The notes under the pieces: generated by a model
The model's database searches: none
Told to the model about the DNA's origin: nothing
Seen by the model: the letters and a program-made list of their open reading frames with translations, nothing else
Assembly: GCA_022606425.2 (NCBI GenBank)
Contig: JAHDVF020001364.1
Coordinates: forward strand, 496,001 to 560,000
Direction: 5' to 3'
From: Lepidostoma basale
Lineage: Eukaryota; Arthropoda; Insecta; Trichoptera; Lepidostomatidae
DNA: 64,000 nt
Shown here: positions 35,214 through 45,804 of the stretch, piece by piece
How the letters are laid out: every line of letters begins with the position of its first letter
Position numbering within the stretch: position 1 is the stretch's first letter
Translations under genes and position numbers: made by a program

Positions 35214-35480
35214 TATTGTTGGCTGTAAAATGGGGACATCATGCCCTGGTTTGACATCACGAAGGGTGTTAGGCAGGGCTGCGTGATGTCCCCATGGTTG
35301 TTCAATCTGTATATGGACATGTGTATGAAATAACTTAAAGGTATAAATGCTGGTGCTAAGATGAGTGATCTGTCTGTAAATTGTCTGCTTTACGCGGACG
35401 ATGCCGTTCTCGTTGCGGATAGTGCGGACGAATTACAAGTCTTGGTGTCGAGAATGTATGAGGTATGCAAGTCAAACGAT
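35214..35480 (+). mobile_element. Family A RT-domain fragment
   Basis: [34 protein letters not shown] (motif C intact), broken by an in-frame stop near 35331. Confidence 0.85.
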
Positions 35481-35481
35481 A

Positions 35482-35800
35482 ATAGTCTTCTATAGGACCA
35501 CATCTCAAAAGCCTCTAGTCTCCGTTTATCTCTTTCGGATAGGCACCATGTCTCGCAGCCGTACATCAAGATACTCCATACATAGATCTTGATGAGGAGT
35601 ATTCTCATTTTAGGTCTATATTATTTGATTCTATTATTTTTGACCTTTTATTAAATGCAAGCCTAGCCTGATGTATACGGCTGTCGACCCCGCTCTTAGA
35701 CCGACCGTCCCATGTTATTTTGCTCCCGAGGTAGACAAACTCCTTGGTGTTCTTTAGTGGAACTCCTGACATCACTACTCTCATCTGATCATAATTTACA
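35482..35800 (-). mobile_element. Family C RT fragment
   Basis: KEFVYLGSKITWDGRSKSGV, YGCETWCLSERDKRRLEAFE; truncated at the family A boundary. Confidence 0.83.
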
Positions 35801-35877
35801 TCCAAATTATTAGTAAGGAATTAAAGTAAAAGGGGTTATAAGATGCATTCAAATGAGCTTCAAATGCAGTCTGCTGC

Positions 35878-36010
35878 ACTTTAAGAAGACAAGATACTCT
35901 CTAAAGTCAAGAGTACTTACCTTTTAAACGTACTTTCACTAATATGAAAGACTTTTCACCGGTATTACCAGTGGCAGGTTGTGTCTGGCCACTGGCAGAT
36001 AGAACAATCA
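35878..36010 (-). mobile_element. Family J fragment
   Basis: aagaagacaagatactctct, cgtactttcactaatatgaa and later blocks match the J C-terminus on the minus strand, heavily mutated. Confidence 0.65.
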
Positions 36011-36017
36011 ATTTGTC

Positions 36018-37168
36018 AGAGATAAAAAGATTCATATGAAAGAACTGAAAGTGTTGGATGTAGGTGCCAAAATGAGTGGAGTGTCAGTAAGCTGTCTCTT
36101 GTATGCGGATGACGCTGTCCTACTTGCAGACAACGACCATGAACTACAAGTTCTGGTGAATAGTATGTATGAGGCATGCATGCGAAATGATCTGATGATG
36201 AATGTGAATATGTCCAAGGTAATGATTTTTGAAAAAGAAGAAATCTTGACAGTCTGCAACATTAGCGTGAATGGCGAAAATTTGGAGCAAGTAGATGGTT
36301 TGTGTATTTAGGTAGTATGTTCGGCAATTAAGTCGCTATACACGGAAAGCACTGCTAGTGTCAGAGTAAATGGAGATCTTACAGCCTGGTTTGATATCAA
36401 TAAAGGTGTCAAACAGGGTTGCGTAATGTCCCCGTGGTTATTTAATCTGTATATGGACAATTGTATGAAAGAGCTGAAAGGGTTGGATGTAGGTGCCAAA
36501 ATGAGCAGAGTGTCAGTAAGCTGTCTCTTGTATGCGGATGACGCTGTCTTACTTGCTGACAACGAACATGAACTACAAGTCCTGGTGAATTGTATGTATG
36601 AGGTATGCATGCGAAATGATCTGATGATGAATGTGAATATGTCCAAGGTAATGATTTTTGAAAAAGAAGAAATCATGACAGTCTGCAACATTAGCGTGAA
36701 TGGCGAAAATTTGGAGCAAGTAGATGGGTTTGTGTATTTAGGTAGTATGTTTACAAAAGAGCGAGTGGAGGGGGATATTAAAGGAAGGGTTGGGGCAGGC
36801 AACAAAGTGAATGGTGCACTTAAAGTTGTCATCGCAAAGAAAATCCTATCCAAAAAAGTTAAAATGGCAGTGCACAATGGTGTTCTTGTACCGCGACCCT
36901 TATGTATGGAAGCGAAGCATGGAACTGGCAAAAGAAGGATGAAAGTAGAATAAATGCAGTAGAAATGAGATCTCTCAGGCGAATGTGTGATATTCTGTGT
37001 ATGATAGTGTCGAATGCAAATATAAGAAGTGAATGCGATGCAATCGACGGGCGTGCATGACACGATGTATGAATGGTAGCGAGAGAAATATGTCAAGAAA
37101 GAAAAGTGTGGCAGTCCATTCTTTCTGCCTACCCCTTCGGTAAGACGGCGTGATGGTTAGTTAGTTAA
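36018..37168 (+). mobile_element. Two consecutive family A RT fragments
   Basis: 36018-36317 and 36318-37168 each carry [16 protein letters not shown] and [11 protein letters not shown], nearly identical to each other: a local duplication or tandem insertion. The second reaches the C-terminus and (ttag)n, with an internal deletion near 37035. Confidence 0.85.
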
Positions 37169-37271
37169 AATGATTCACAATCCGTCTAATTAGGAGAGGT
37201 GATGTCACAGGACATTAATTTCAGAGTGGGATTTTGCAGGGTAGTAGTATCCCCTAAGAGTTTTCCGTAGT

Positions 37272-37770
37272 CCTTTTCTTCTTCTTCACTTTTGATAGAC
37301 TCAGGAGTCTGTTATTTCAGGCGGGTCCTCTTGAGACGCTGAACTCCAGCTTTCTCTCCACCGTTTCGGGGGTCTTCCTGGTCGGCGTTGTCCGTTTGGC
37401 GTTCCACGGAGAGCTATGTATGGTATCCTATTTGAGCTCATTCTTTCTACATGTTGATGCCAGTACCGCCGTCTTTGACGTCCCCATCTGACCACATCTT
37501 CGACCTCGCAGATTTCTCGGATTGCTGTATTCCTAACTCGATCATGTTGGGTTTTGCCAGCTATAGCGCGGAGTGTTTTCATCTCGGTTGTCCTGAGCAT
37601 GCTCTTTGTCTTGACAATGTCTGCCTTCGATTCAATGCCATATGCGAGGATTGGTCGCACACAGGTCTTATAAATGCGTACCTTGCTGTCAGCCCTCATG
37701 TCCTTGTTTCTCCATGACATCTTTCAGGCAGCCTGCAACCGCTGCAGCCTTATCTACCTGTGACCTTACT
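37272..37770 (-). mobile_element. Family B RT C-terminal fragment
   Basis: [76 protein letters not shown]. Confidence 0.88.
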
Positions 37771-38450
37771 TCAATGTTAGAAATCACAATAACCAGCCAT
37801 TGCTTGTATATTAGAAATTTCGCCTGCAAAATCCCATCCGAAGTCAATTTCTTATGACATCTCTCCCCTTGTAAGCTTAACCCAGGAAAATAAATACGAG
37901 TAAAATAGCGATTAGTTTTTCATTTCACATCTACAACTTATTACGATCGTATTATACAATATTTCAAATAAATTATTGCATCTTAAAGCTATACACATCA
38001 TTAAACAAATCTCTTGTTGATAAAATCACAATAAAAACATCGCAAATGCTGAAATTACATCTCAGTAGATTTTATTGCACACTGAACACGAAACCGTGTT
38101 TTCGCTGGAAGAACGGATTCATCCAAGTGTTTTTATTTATTTATTATTCTTTAGGTAATTGTTACTATTTAAATCACTACATTACATACACATAACCTCT
38201 TTTAAAACATTGATTCAATGCATACATAATACGAAATATAAACTAGAAGTCGGAGACATTTTGAAAATTTATTAAATAAAGAGCCACAACGCTTACAATT
38301 TTAATATGTTCTAAAAGCTAATTAATACTTTACTGTATCCCGAGTACAGAAATTTAATTTAATTAAAATACAAATACAGATTCATTGCAAAATATCTTTT
38401 TCCGAGTATTTTTCGAAAGCGATGATGATTTTTTGATTTTACGAAATCGT
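37771..38450. other. 3' flank of the 13-finger gene, AT-rich
   Basis: No ORF or repeat recognised. A minus-strand AATAAA (near 38274-38279) could serve as poly(A) signal for the finger gene. Confidence 0.45.
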
Positions 38451-40094
38451 TTAACTTAATGATTTTGTTTCTATGTGAGAGACGACATGTTTCTCTAACA
38501 AGGATTTCTCTGAAAACTGTTGAGAACACGTTGAACAAGAGAACATTTTTTCCGCAACATGGACCAACTTATGGTTTCTTAAAGAAGACTTAAGATAAAA
38601 AGATTTATCGCATACCGAACACGAGAACGACTTTTTACCAGAATGTATAAACATATGACTGGTCAGAGAGTATTTCCGAGAAAAACGTTTCGTGCACACC
38701 GTACACGGAAATAATTTTTCGTCTGAATGAACAATCATGTGACTCCTCAATGTGAGCTTTTGCTTGAATCGTTTGGCGCAAATCGAACAGGAATACATTT
38801 TCTTTTCTGCGTGAACTCCCATATGCTGTTTAAGTGTCAACTTTTGAGTGAACCTTTTATCACAAATTGAACACGAAAAGGGCTTTTCTCCGGAGTGAAT
38901 TAAAATGTGTCTTTTATATGTTGATCTATGAGAAAAGCATTGATTGCACACAGAACACGAAAATGGTTTCTTACCCGAATGGATAATGCTGTGACTTGTT
39001 AAAGATGCCTTCTGAGAAAAGGATACGTTACAAACCGAACATACAAATGTTTTTTCTCCGGAATGAACAAGCATATGTCTTGTTAATGAAGACTTTTGAG
39101 TAAAAGATAGACTACAAATTGAACAAGGAAAAGGTTTCTTCCCGGAATGCACCGTCATGTGACTTGCTAATGACGGTTTTAATTTAAATGATTGATCACA
39201 AATCGAACACGCGAACGGTTTTTCACCAGAGTGTACCAACATGTGCCTTAGCAACGACGGCCTGTGTTTAAAGTCTTTAGTGCAGACAGAACAAGGAAAG
39301 GTCTTAGCTTCAGAATGCACCAACATGTGTGTGACTAACGAGGATTTGTGCTTAAAAAGATTATGGCAAATCGTACATTGAAACGTTGTTTCCTTCGAGT
39401 GAGACGACACATGTTTCAAAAAGTTCCCTTTTTGAGTGCAACGTTTACCACAAATATTACATTCGAATTTGTTGTCTTTCGAATGGATCTTCGTGTGCTC
39501 AATTAAATGCGCAATCTGAAGGTAAACTTCGCCGCAGACAGAACACGAAAACTGTTTGTCAACACTACTTCTTATTTGAGATTCTTTCTTGACGTCAGTG
39601 CATGTGGTGTATACGTCCGTGATTTCAGCATTCTCGTCACACGAACTAGGAGACTCGGCCTCCGATTTGATATGGAGCTGCGGTGTAAATGCTTTATCTT
39701 CGTGAGTATTCTTTGTAGAAACCTCTGGTGTGCTCTCCTGCTTAATACATGACAGAGGTAATGCTGTGTCTTGCTCGAGGAACTCAGGTATAATTTTATA
39801 TCCCGGCTTGTAGTGAGTAGGCGGTCCAAATTCACTCTTAATAAATACCTCAGCCACCTTGTTTGATAGCTGTTCTTTTTTAATATTTGTATAAGGTAAC
39901 TCGTTTATCGTTATATTTGGCTTTCGGGTAATGCTGCCGTCCTCTTGATCATGAATAAATTCTTTACATAATTCGGGCTCCCTTTTAATTGTTACATTGA
40001 ACGTATCTGAATCCCTAATGTTTTCGTTTTTAATGGTTCTGGGAAACGATTCATAATCTATAATAGGGACCTCCGGGAAGAATTTTGAATCCAT
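38451..40094 (-). CDS. C2H2 zinc-finger protein, 13 fingers, SUMO-motif-rich N-terminus
   Basis: Intronless ORF of 547 residues, probably a nuclear DNA-binding regulator. The N-terminal ~180 residues lack a ZAD, KRAB or BTB domain. They are acidic and carry six psi-K-x-E motifs (IKRE, IKKE, IKSE, IKQE, IKSE, VKKE), the sumoylation consensus. Thirteen consecutive C2H2 fingers follow (first FSCSVC, last FSCSTC), mostly C-x2-C-x12-H-x3-H, with HSGEKPF/HSGKKPF linkers. The start MDSKF matches the paralogue at 48647 (MESKS). The initiation codon is about 180 bp from the target-site duplication of an intact retrotransposon inserted upstream. Target DNA and orthology are unknown. Confidence 0.9.
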   Translation of the reverse strand: MDSKFFPEVPIIDYESFPRTIKNENIRDSDTFNVTIKREPELCKEFIHDQEDGSITRKPNITINELPYTNIKKEQLSNKVAEVFIKSEFGPPTHYKPGYKIIPEFLEQDTALPLSCIKQESTPEVSTKNTHEDKAFTPQLHIKSEAESPSSCDENAEITDVYTTCTDVKKESQIRSSVDKQFSCSVCGEVYLQIAHLIEHTKIHSKDNKFECNICGKRCTQKGNFLKHVSSHSKETTFQCTICHNLFKHKSSLVTHMLVHSEAKTFPCSVCTKDFKHRPSLLRHMLVHSGEKPFACSICDQSFKLKPSLASHMTVHSGKKPFPCSICSLSFTQKSSLTRHMLVHSGEKTFVCSVCNVSFSQKASLTSHSIIHSGKKPFSCSVCNQCFSHRSTYKRHILIHSGEKPFSCSICDKRFTQKLTLKQHMGVHAEKKMYSCSICAKRFKQKLTLRSHMIVHSDEKLFPCTVCTKRFSRKYSLTSHMFIHSGKKSFSCSVCDKSFYLKSSLRNHKLVHVAEKMFSCSTCSQQFSEKSLLEKHVVSHIETKSLS

Positions 40095-40273
40095 ACTGCA
40101 GTTTGATACAATTGAGAAAAAAAGTATAATAAAATTAATACTTTTGTCAGGGGAATTTAATACATATTTAATGTAAACTTTAGTACTACAACTGTGTCAA
40201 AATTGTATACTTTATTATCATTGACAGAGGTGTGTAAAACATAGAAAAAGTATAATATAAATGTATACATGAC

Positions 40274-40288
40274 GCTATAAACCATAGA
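40274..40288 (+). repeat. Target-site duplication, left copy
   Basis: The 15-bp sequence gctataaaccataga is repeated exactly at 46604-46618 and brackets the retrotransposon. The bases after it differ (g on the left, c on the right), so the duplication is 15 bp. Confidence 0.9.
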
Positions 40289-40543
40289 GACTTTGCGTTT
40301 GCGTGTTTCGGGAGGCGGTTGAATTTGCACTAGACTCGTGATAACAATACTACCTGTGTAGTTAGAAGTTCCCGTTCTGGTGAAGGTGTTATCCATATCT
40401 TGTTTTAACATATCCCTATTAACCAATCCCTTTATACAAACTTCAATAAGGTAAATTTTTATTTTATATTTTTATTTCTACCCACCTTTTTTCTATTTCT
40501 TTTAAGATCTTATTGTTGCATTAATAACCAACATTTTTTAATT

Positions 40544-42115
40544 ATGAATCGCACTAAACCACCCGACCCCGTTCCCCCCGATGGGAATATGTCGAGTGAT
40601 TCGGCGGCGAGCTCCACAAACATGGAATCGGCGGAACCAATGGTCCCAGAGGCCTCCACGTTTGTCACCATTAAGGGAAAAAAAAATCCCAAAATTAGAA
40701 AGTCCTCCTCCACGGCAGCAAGTAGGCAAAGGACGAGTTCCGACTCGGATCATCTTCCTCACAAGCCCCCAACCCCAAAGATAATTCTCCCTAGGGAACG
40801 GCGTATTGCCCAAAAACCTCTCTCGACCGCTACCTCGGTTCCTTTACCACTCCCTGTTCCTTCTACCTCGTCCACCCTTTCTCCCCCATCCCCCTTACCC
40901 TCCAATATCCAATCTAAGATCCCACCTACGACCCGCCTCTTCAATGATCTTGACAGACCCCCCTTTATCACCCATGTCACCCGGCAAAATTCAGAAGGCT
41001 CGATGGGAACATTATACGGCATTGATTTTGGAAAGTTTCTTTTCAAAAACAATATTAAAACTTCCTGGAACGGAATAAAAAACATCGGAAGAAATAAACT
41101 CTCAGTTGAATTCAACAATTCGAAAGACGCAAACTCCTTTGTAAATTCGGAAAAAGTTAAGAACGCATCCTACAATGCTTTCATCCCGACCTTCCAAGTC
41201 ACCAAACAAGGGATTGTCCGAGGTATTCCTCCACACTGGTCTGAAGAAGACATTGTGGAGAGTACTGAGGTTCCCACAGGATCAGGTAAGGTATTGAGGG
41301 CCCGTCGCTTGAATTACCGTGTTAATAATGGCACAACGGTGGAGTGGAAACCCTCCCAGACAGTCGTCCTGACATTCGACTCCAAATCGCTTCCCTCCCA
41401 TGTATCCTTGTTCCACGTATCCCTACCCGTGGAGCTATACGTGTTCCCAACGATACAGTGTTTTAAATGCTGTAGATTTGGGCACACCAAGGCACTGTGT
41501 CGATCTCAGCCGCGATGCTATAAGTGTGGCTCAGACCACCTTGGAGAATCCTGCCAGATCGATACCCCACAACTCAAATGCCTTAACTGCTCTGGGAACC
41601 ACTCCGCTGTAAGCAAAAATTGCCAGGAATTCACGAGGCAACAAAATATTAAACATACAATGGCCGACAAAAGTATCTCCTATGCAGAAGCCTCCAAAGT
41701 GCACAACAAAGCCTCTATCTCATATGCTGAAGTTGCTCGTACAAGGAGCATTCCCAACCCCACTGATCTAACCCACAAGCAACCATCCACGTCTTCTTAC
41801 GTAAAAACAGTTACTAAGAAGACTAACCCCAAACCTTCTTTCGTCAAACAGACCCCCAACCATGACCATCTCCTGATTTCCCCCAACGGACAACCCTCCT
41901 CATCCCCTAATAAGGGATTTACTTCCTTAACCAACAACTCAAACTCCTCAATTATCACCTCCCTACTTCAATTACTCCTCTCCATTTTACAAAATAATAA
42001 TCAATTACCGTCCAACGCTGCCTCAATTTTGACCAACCTTATTTCCCTTCACCAACCCACTCATGCTCCCCCCGAGGAGGATTCTTCAGTGGAACTGCCA
42101 CAGCATTTCCAATAA
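40544..42115 (+). CDS. Retrotransposon ORF1 protein (gag-like, three CCHC zinc knuckles)
   Basis: ORF of 523 residues. RNA-binding, nucleocapsid-like protein of the non-LTR element. The N-terminal 130 residues are Pro/Ser-rich and probably disordered; a middle domain follows (about 135-300). Three knuckles lie at about residues 305-365: CFKCCRFGHTKALC, CYKCGSDHLGESC and CLNCSGNHSAVSKNC. The C-terminus is Ser/Pro/Asn-rich. The stop lies 53 nt inside the start of ORF2, in another frame. Confidence 0.93.
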   Translation: MNRTKPPDPVPPDGNMSSDSAASSTNMESAEPMVPEASTFVTIKGKKNPKIRKSSSTAASRQRTSSDSDHLPHKPPTPKIILPRERRIAQKPLSTATSVPLPLPVPSTSSTLSPPSPLPSNIQSKIPPTTRLFNDLDRPPFITHVTRQNSEGSMGTLYGIDFGKFLFKNNIKTSWNGIKNIGRNKLSVEFNNSKDANSFVNSEKVKNASYNAFIPTFQVTKQGIVRGIPPHWSEEDIVESTEVPTGSGKVLRARRLNYRVNNGTTVEWKPSQTVVLTFDSKSLPSHVSLFHVSLPVELYVFPTIQCFKCCRFGHTKALCRSQPRCYKCGSDHLGESCQIDTPQLKCLNCSGNHSAVSKNCQEFTRQQNIKHTMADKSISYAEASKVHNKASISYAEVARTRSIPNPTDLTHKQPSTSSYVKTVTKKTNPKPSFVKQTPNHDHLLISPNGQPSSSPNKGFTSLTNNSNSSIITSLLQLLLSILQNNNQLPSNAASILTNLISLHQPTHAPPEEDSSVELPQHFQ

Positions 42116-45100
42116 AAAAGCAGACTTTTTAAATCTTCTCACCAACGAAGATGTCTCAATCGCCGCGGTCTCGGAGACTTGGCTGGCCCCCGGGTTTCAT
42201 TTGAAATTCGGCTCTTACCAATGTATTCGGGATGACCGTATAGATGGGAAGGGCGGCTCCGCTCTTTTCATTAAAACCCCTATCCAATTTTTTCCTGTGA
42301 ACGTCAAGCCCACCGGCTGCCCGTTTCAGGTGGTAGCTGCCACGGTTCTTGGCGTTACCATAGCCTCCCTTTATATTTCCCCCTCCAACAAACCCACCAA
42401 AGCAATGCTTGGTGGGTTTTTTTCCAATCTCCACCCCCCTTTCCTTATTCTGGGCGACTTCAATGCCCATCATAGTTTGTGGGGCGCTCCCACATGTGAC
42501 AGATTAGGAAGAGACTTGGTCGACCTCCTGGATCAAAATAATATTTGTGTTATTAACGATGGCTCCCCCACACGTCTAAGGATTCCCAACCAACGCCCTA
42601 GCGCCGTGGATATCTCCCTCTGTAGTTCCGACATAGCTTCCAGTGTTAACTGGAAAACTTTGGAGGATACTCTTGGGAGTGACCACTATCCCCTCATCAT
42701 TGAATCCCAATCTCTTCCATTAATCCAAAATTTATTTCACAAATCAAGTTCAACCCGTCGCCCTCGATACATCACTACAGATGTAAAATGGAAGGATTTT
42801 TCTGACTCTCTGGAGCTCTCCGTTCTGAACCTCCCTCCTCCATTAAAAAAAAATATTATTTCCTCCTATAATAACTTCATATCCTGTATTGACTCCGCAG
42901 CAACTTTACATGTCCCCGTAAGGAAAAAATACAAAGGCGCCAAACTCCCTCCAGCTCCTTGGTGGGACTGGGAGTGCTCGGAAGCAATCAGTGAGAGAAA
43001 ATTATATGCAATCCATTACTCTAAAAATATGACCCTAGATAACTTTCTTTCTTATAAGCAGATCCAAGCAAAAACAAAAAAACTTTTGAAAATGAAAAAG
43101 AAACTTGGCTGGAAGAAATTTTGTTCCTCCCTATCTCCAGATGTCCATATATCCGAGGTATGGAATACTATCCGCAAATTCCGGGGCTCCTTTATACCCC
43201 CAAACCCCAAACCCGAGTCGTTAGATTGGTTGAAGGGCTTCATAGACAAGCTTGCTCCTCAAACCGCCTATAATTGGAATGAATCTCCTTATACTTATGA
43301 TTTTAAACAGAAGGGTTGGATGGATGAACCATTTTCCTTGAGAGAGCTGAGATCTGTACTAGACCGGCTTGATGACTCGGCTCCGGGAGTGGATGGTATC
43401 CCATACAGCTTCATGAAAAATTCTAGCGACGTAACTCTCTCCTATTTTCTATCCATTCTCAATAAAATGTTTGAATCTGGAAATATTCCCCCCTCCTGGA
43501 AAACTCAAATTATTTTGCCCATCCTTAAAACCCACAAAAATCCCAATTCCTGTAACTCCTACCGACCGATCGCTCTCTCATCATCGATGCTTAAAATTAC
43601 AGAACATATGATAAAAAGCCGTCTAGACTGGTTCATTGAAAACTCACGAGCACTACCCCATTCCCAATTCGGATTTAGGAAACGTAAAAGCACAATCGAA
43701 AGTATATCGGTCCTGACTTCAGAAATTAGAATCGCTCTTTCAAAGGACGAACATCTCATGGGAGTCTGCCTTGATATCGAGGGGGCATTTGACAACGTCG
43801 TCATTAATATATTAAATTCCAAATTATTAGAAATGAGCATTCCACGCAGACTCAGCAGTTTCATAATCAACTTAATTCTTTCAAGGAAGGTTGAAGTCCA
43901 CGTGAGAGGTACTCCTACTACACAACGAATATTGAGTCGAGGCCTTCCACAAGGTTCTGTCCTTAGCCCCATCTTATTTAATATATACACCCAAGATTTA
44001 AACCTCTCCGTCCCAGAGCCCTCCAAAATTTTACAATACGCGGACGATTTATTTTTATATGTTACCGGTCCGAGTGTTTGCTCTCTAGAGAAACTTCTTA
44101 ATTCAAACCTGAAGAGACTTGCAGCTTGGTTTGGCCGGCGAGGGTTGGAACTCTCCCCGGGCAAATGCAAGGCCATTGTGTTCTCTAGGAAAAGGAAAAT
44201 TCCCACAATTAAAATCATGTATAACCAATTTCACATCCCCGTTTTTAACCAAATAAAATTCTTGGGCGTTATCTTAGACAGTAACCTCTCCTGGAATGCA
44301 TATGTCAACCACGTGGTCAATAAATGTCAAGCAGGGCTCAATACCCTACGAGCAGTTTCACGTGTCTGGTGGGGTTCACACCCTACTATTCAAAGACTTT
44401 TTTACTGTGCCTTCATACGTAGCCATTTGGATTATGCGTCTTTCCTCATCGAGCCTACTTCCAAAAAGAATCTTCAACGATTAGATCGGATCCAATCCCA
44501 AAGCCTTAGACTTATCATCGGAGCCATGCGTTCTTCTCCAATAAATACTTTGCAGGTGGAATCTGCAGACCCCCCACTCCATATAAGGCGACAATATCTA
44601 GCAGATAAATTTCTTCTAAAATGTTTTATTATATCCGACCATCCCCTTTTGACAATTCTATATAAGCTAAATTTCCAAGTCACTACTTCCCCATACTGGA
44701 GAAACAAAGCCCCTCCCTTATTAGTCAACAGCTTCCAAACCTATCAATATTACAAGCCAAGCTTAATCTCCCAAGATTTATTACCCCTATACAGATCCCC
44801 TTATAAGATTAATACGTTTATGCCAACAGTCTTACTTTCATTTGGTATTCACTCTGGTATCCAAGCTCAACGGGACTATTCCCGAATCATGAGATCTCAA
44901 TGGCCCAACTGGAGACCTATCTTTACCGATGGTTCCAAAATAAATTCCGAATTTTATACTGGGGCTGCATTTTTTTGTGAATTTAACAACCACGAAAGAC
45001 TTTTCAGACTACACAAATTGGCCTCCGTTTTCACAGCCGAATGTGTGGCCATCCTGGAGAGTCTTAAGTATGTAATCTCTCAAAACTTAACAAAAATTAT

Positions 45101-45785
45101 TATTTTATCAGATTCCCTGAGCGCCCTGCAAAAAATCCGTGAACCTCCTTCCCAGTATCCCGAAGATGAATTCTGCATCGAGATTCGTCATGCGCTATGC
45201 TTGTTGCAAGACTCAGACAGAGAGATCGCCTTGGCTTGGATCCCGAGTCACAGCGGGATCTCTGGAAATGAAAGAGCAGACAATATAGCTAAACAGGCAA
45301 TTCATTCTGGTGATGACAAATATATCACTCACATCCCCATCAATGATCTTATCCCAGTAATGCGCGAAAAATTGCTTCTCACATGGCAGAATGATTGGAA
45401 CATCTCCAGTCAGTCCAAAGGAAAAATGTATTCGGAACTTCAGCCCGATGTCCTGTCAACACCCTGGTATAACAAACTAAAATTAAATAAATTTGAAACC
45501 AGCTCGATCTGTAGAATGCGCATCGGTCACTGTTGTCACAGAGCGCATCTTACCAAAATTCATATTCTGGACTCTGCCATATGTGAATGCGGCATCGAAG
45601 ATGAAAATCTCGACCACATATTCTTCAACTGCCCGTTTAATGTACAATACCCAAATTTTATTCCAGACCTTATAGACCTTAATATACCCTTACCCACTAA
45701 CATGTCCACTCTCATCTCCTCATCTAACAAAAATCTGTATAAAATACTAACAAAATTCCTGACTCTCAATAACATAAATCTGTAA
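42063..45785 (+). CDS. Retrotransposon ORF2: endonuclease, reverse transcriptase, RNase H
   Basis: ORF of 1240 residues, uninterrupted. An APE-type endonuclease occupies about residues 1-230: ILQWNCHS, SETWL, LGDFNAHHSLWG and the SDHYPL histidine near 206. The reverse transcriptase includes SYRPIALSS, LDIEGAFDNV (motif A, near 570), GLPQGSVLSPILFN and YADD (motif C, near 659). RNase H follows: FTDGSK (near 953), ECVAILESL, SDSLSALQ and HSGISGNERAD (near 1062). The C-terminus has a Cys/His cluster (CECG...DH...C). The ATG lies immediately before the endonuclease domain and overlaps ORF1, so reinitiation is the likely route. All catalytic residues I can identify are present. Confidence 0.95.
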   Translation: MLPPRRILQWNCHSISNKKADFLNLLTNEDVSIAAVSETWLAPGFHLKFGSYQCIRDDRIDGKGGSALFIKTPIQFFPVNVKPTGCPFQVVAATVLGVTIASLYISPSNKPTKAMLGGFFSNLHPPFLILGDFNAHHSLWGAPTCDRLGRDLVDLLDQNNICVINDGSPTRLRIPNQRPSAVDISLCSSDIASSVNWKTLEDTLGSDHYPLIIESQSLPLIQNLFHKSSSTRRPRYITTDVKWKDFSDSLELSVLNLPPPLKKNIISSYNNFISCIDSAATLHVPVRKKYKGAKLPPAPWWDWECSEAISERKLYAIHYSKNMTLDNFLSYKQIQAKTKKLLKMKKKLGWKKFCSSLSPDVHISEVWNTIRKFRGSFIPPNPKPESLDWLKGFIDKLAPQTAYNWNESPYTYDFKQKGWMDEPFSLRELRSVLDRLDDSAPGVDGIPYSFMKNSSDVTLSYFLSILNKMFESGNIPPSWKTQIILPILKTHKNPNSCNSYRPIALSSSMLKITEHMIKSRLDWFIENSRALPHSQFGFRKRKSTIESISVLTSEIRIALSKDEHLMGVCLDIEGAFDNVVINILNSKLLEMSIPRRLSSFIINLILSRKVEVHVRGTPTTQRILSRGLPQGSVLSPILFNIYTQDLNLSVPEPSKILQYADDLFLYVTGPSVCSLEKLLNSNLKRLAAWFGRRGLELSPGKCKAIVFSRKRKIPTIKIMYNQFHIPVFNQIKFLGVILDSNLSWNAYVNHVVNKCQAGLNTLRAVSRVWWGSHPTIQRLFYCAFIRSHLDYASFLIEPTSKKNLQRLDRIQSQSLRLIIGAMRSSPINTLQVESADPPLHIRRQYLADKFLLKCFIISDHPLLTILYKLNFQVTTSPYWRNKAPPLLVNSFQTYQYYKPSLISQDLLPLYRSPYKINTFMPTVLLSFGIHSGIQAQRDYSRIMRSQWPNWRPIFTDGSKINSEFYTGAAFFCEFNNHERLFRLHKLASVFTAECVAILESLKYVISQNLTKIIILSDSLSALQKIREPPSQYPEDEFCIEIRHALCLLQDSDREIALAWIPSHSGISGNERADNIAKQAIHSGDDKYITHIPINDLIPVMREKLLLTWQNDWNISSQSKGKMYSELQPDVLSTPWYNKLKLNKFETSSICRMRIGHCCHRAHLTKIHILDSAICECGIEDENLDHIFFNCPFNVQYPNFIPDLIDLNIPLPTNMSTLISSSNKNLYKILTKFLTLNNINL

Positions 45786-45804
45786 CATATTCCTTACTAC
45801 TAAC

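Noticed and set aside
40510..40813. Minus-strand ORFs over retrotransposon ORF1
   Set aside because: Shadows of ORF1.
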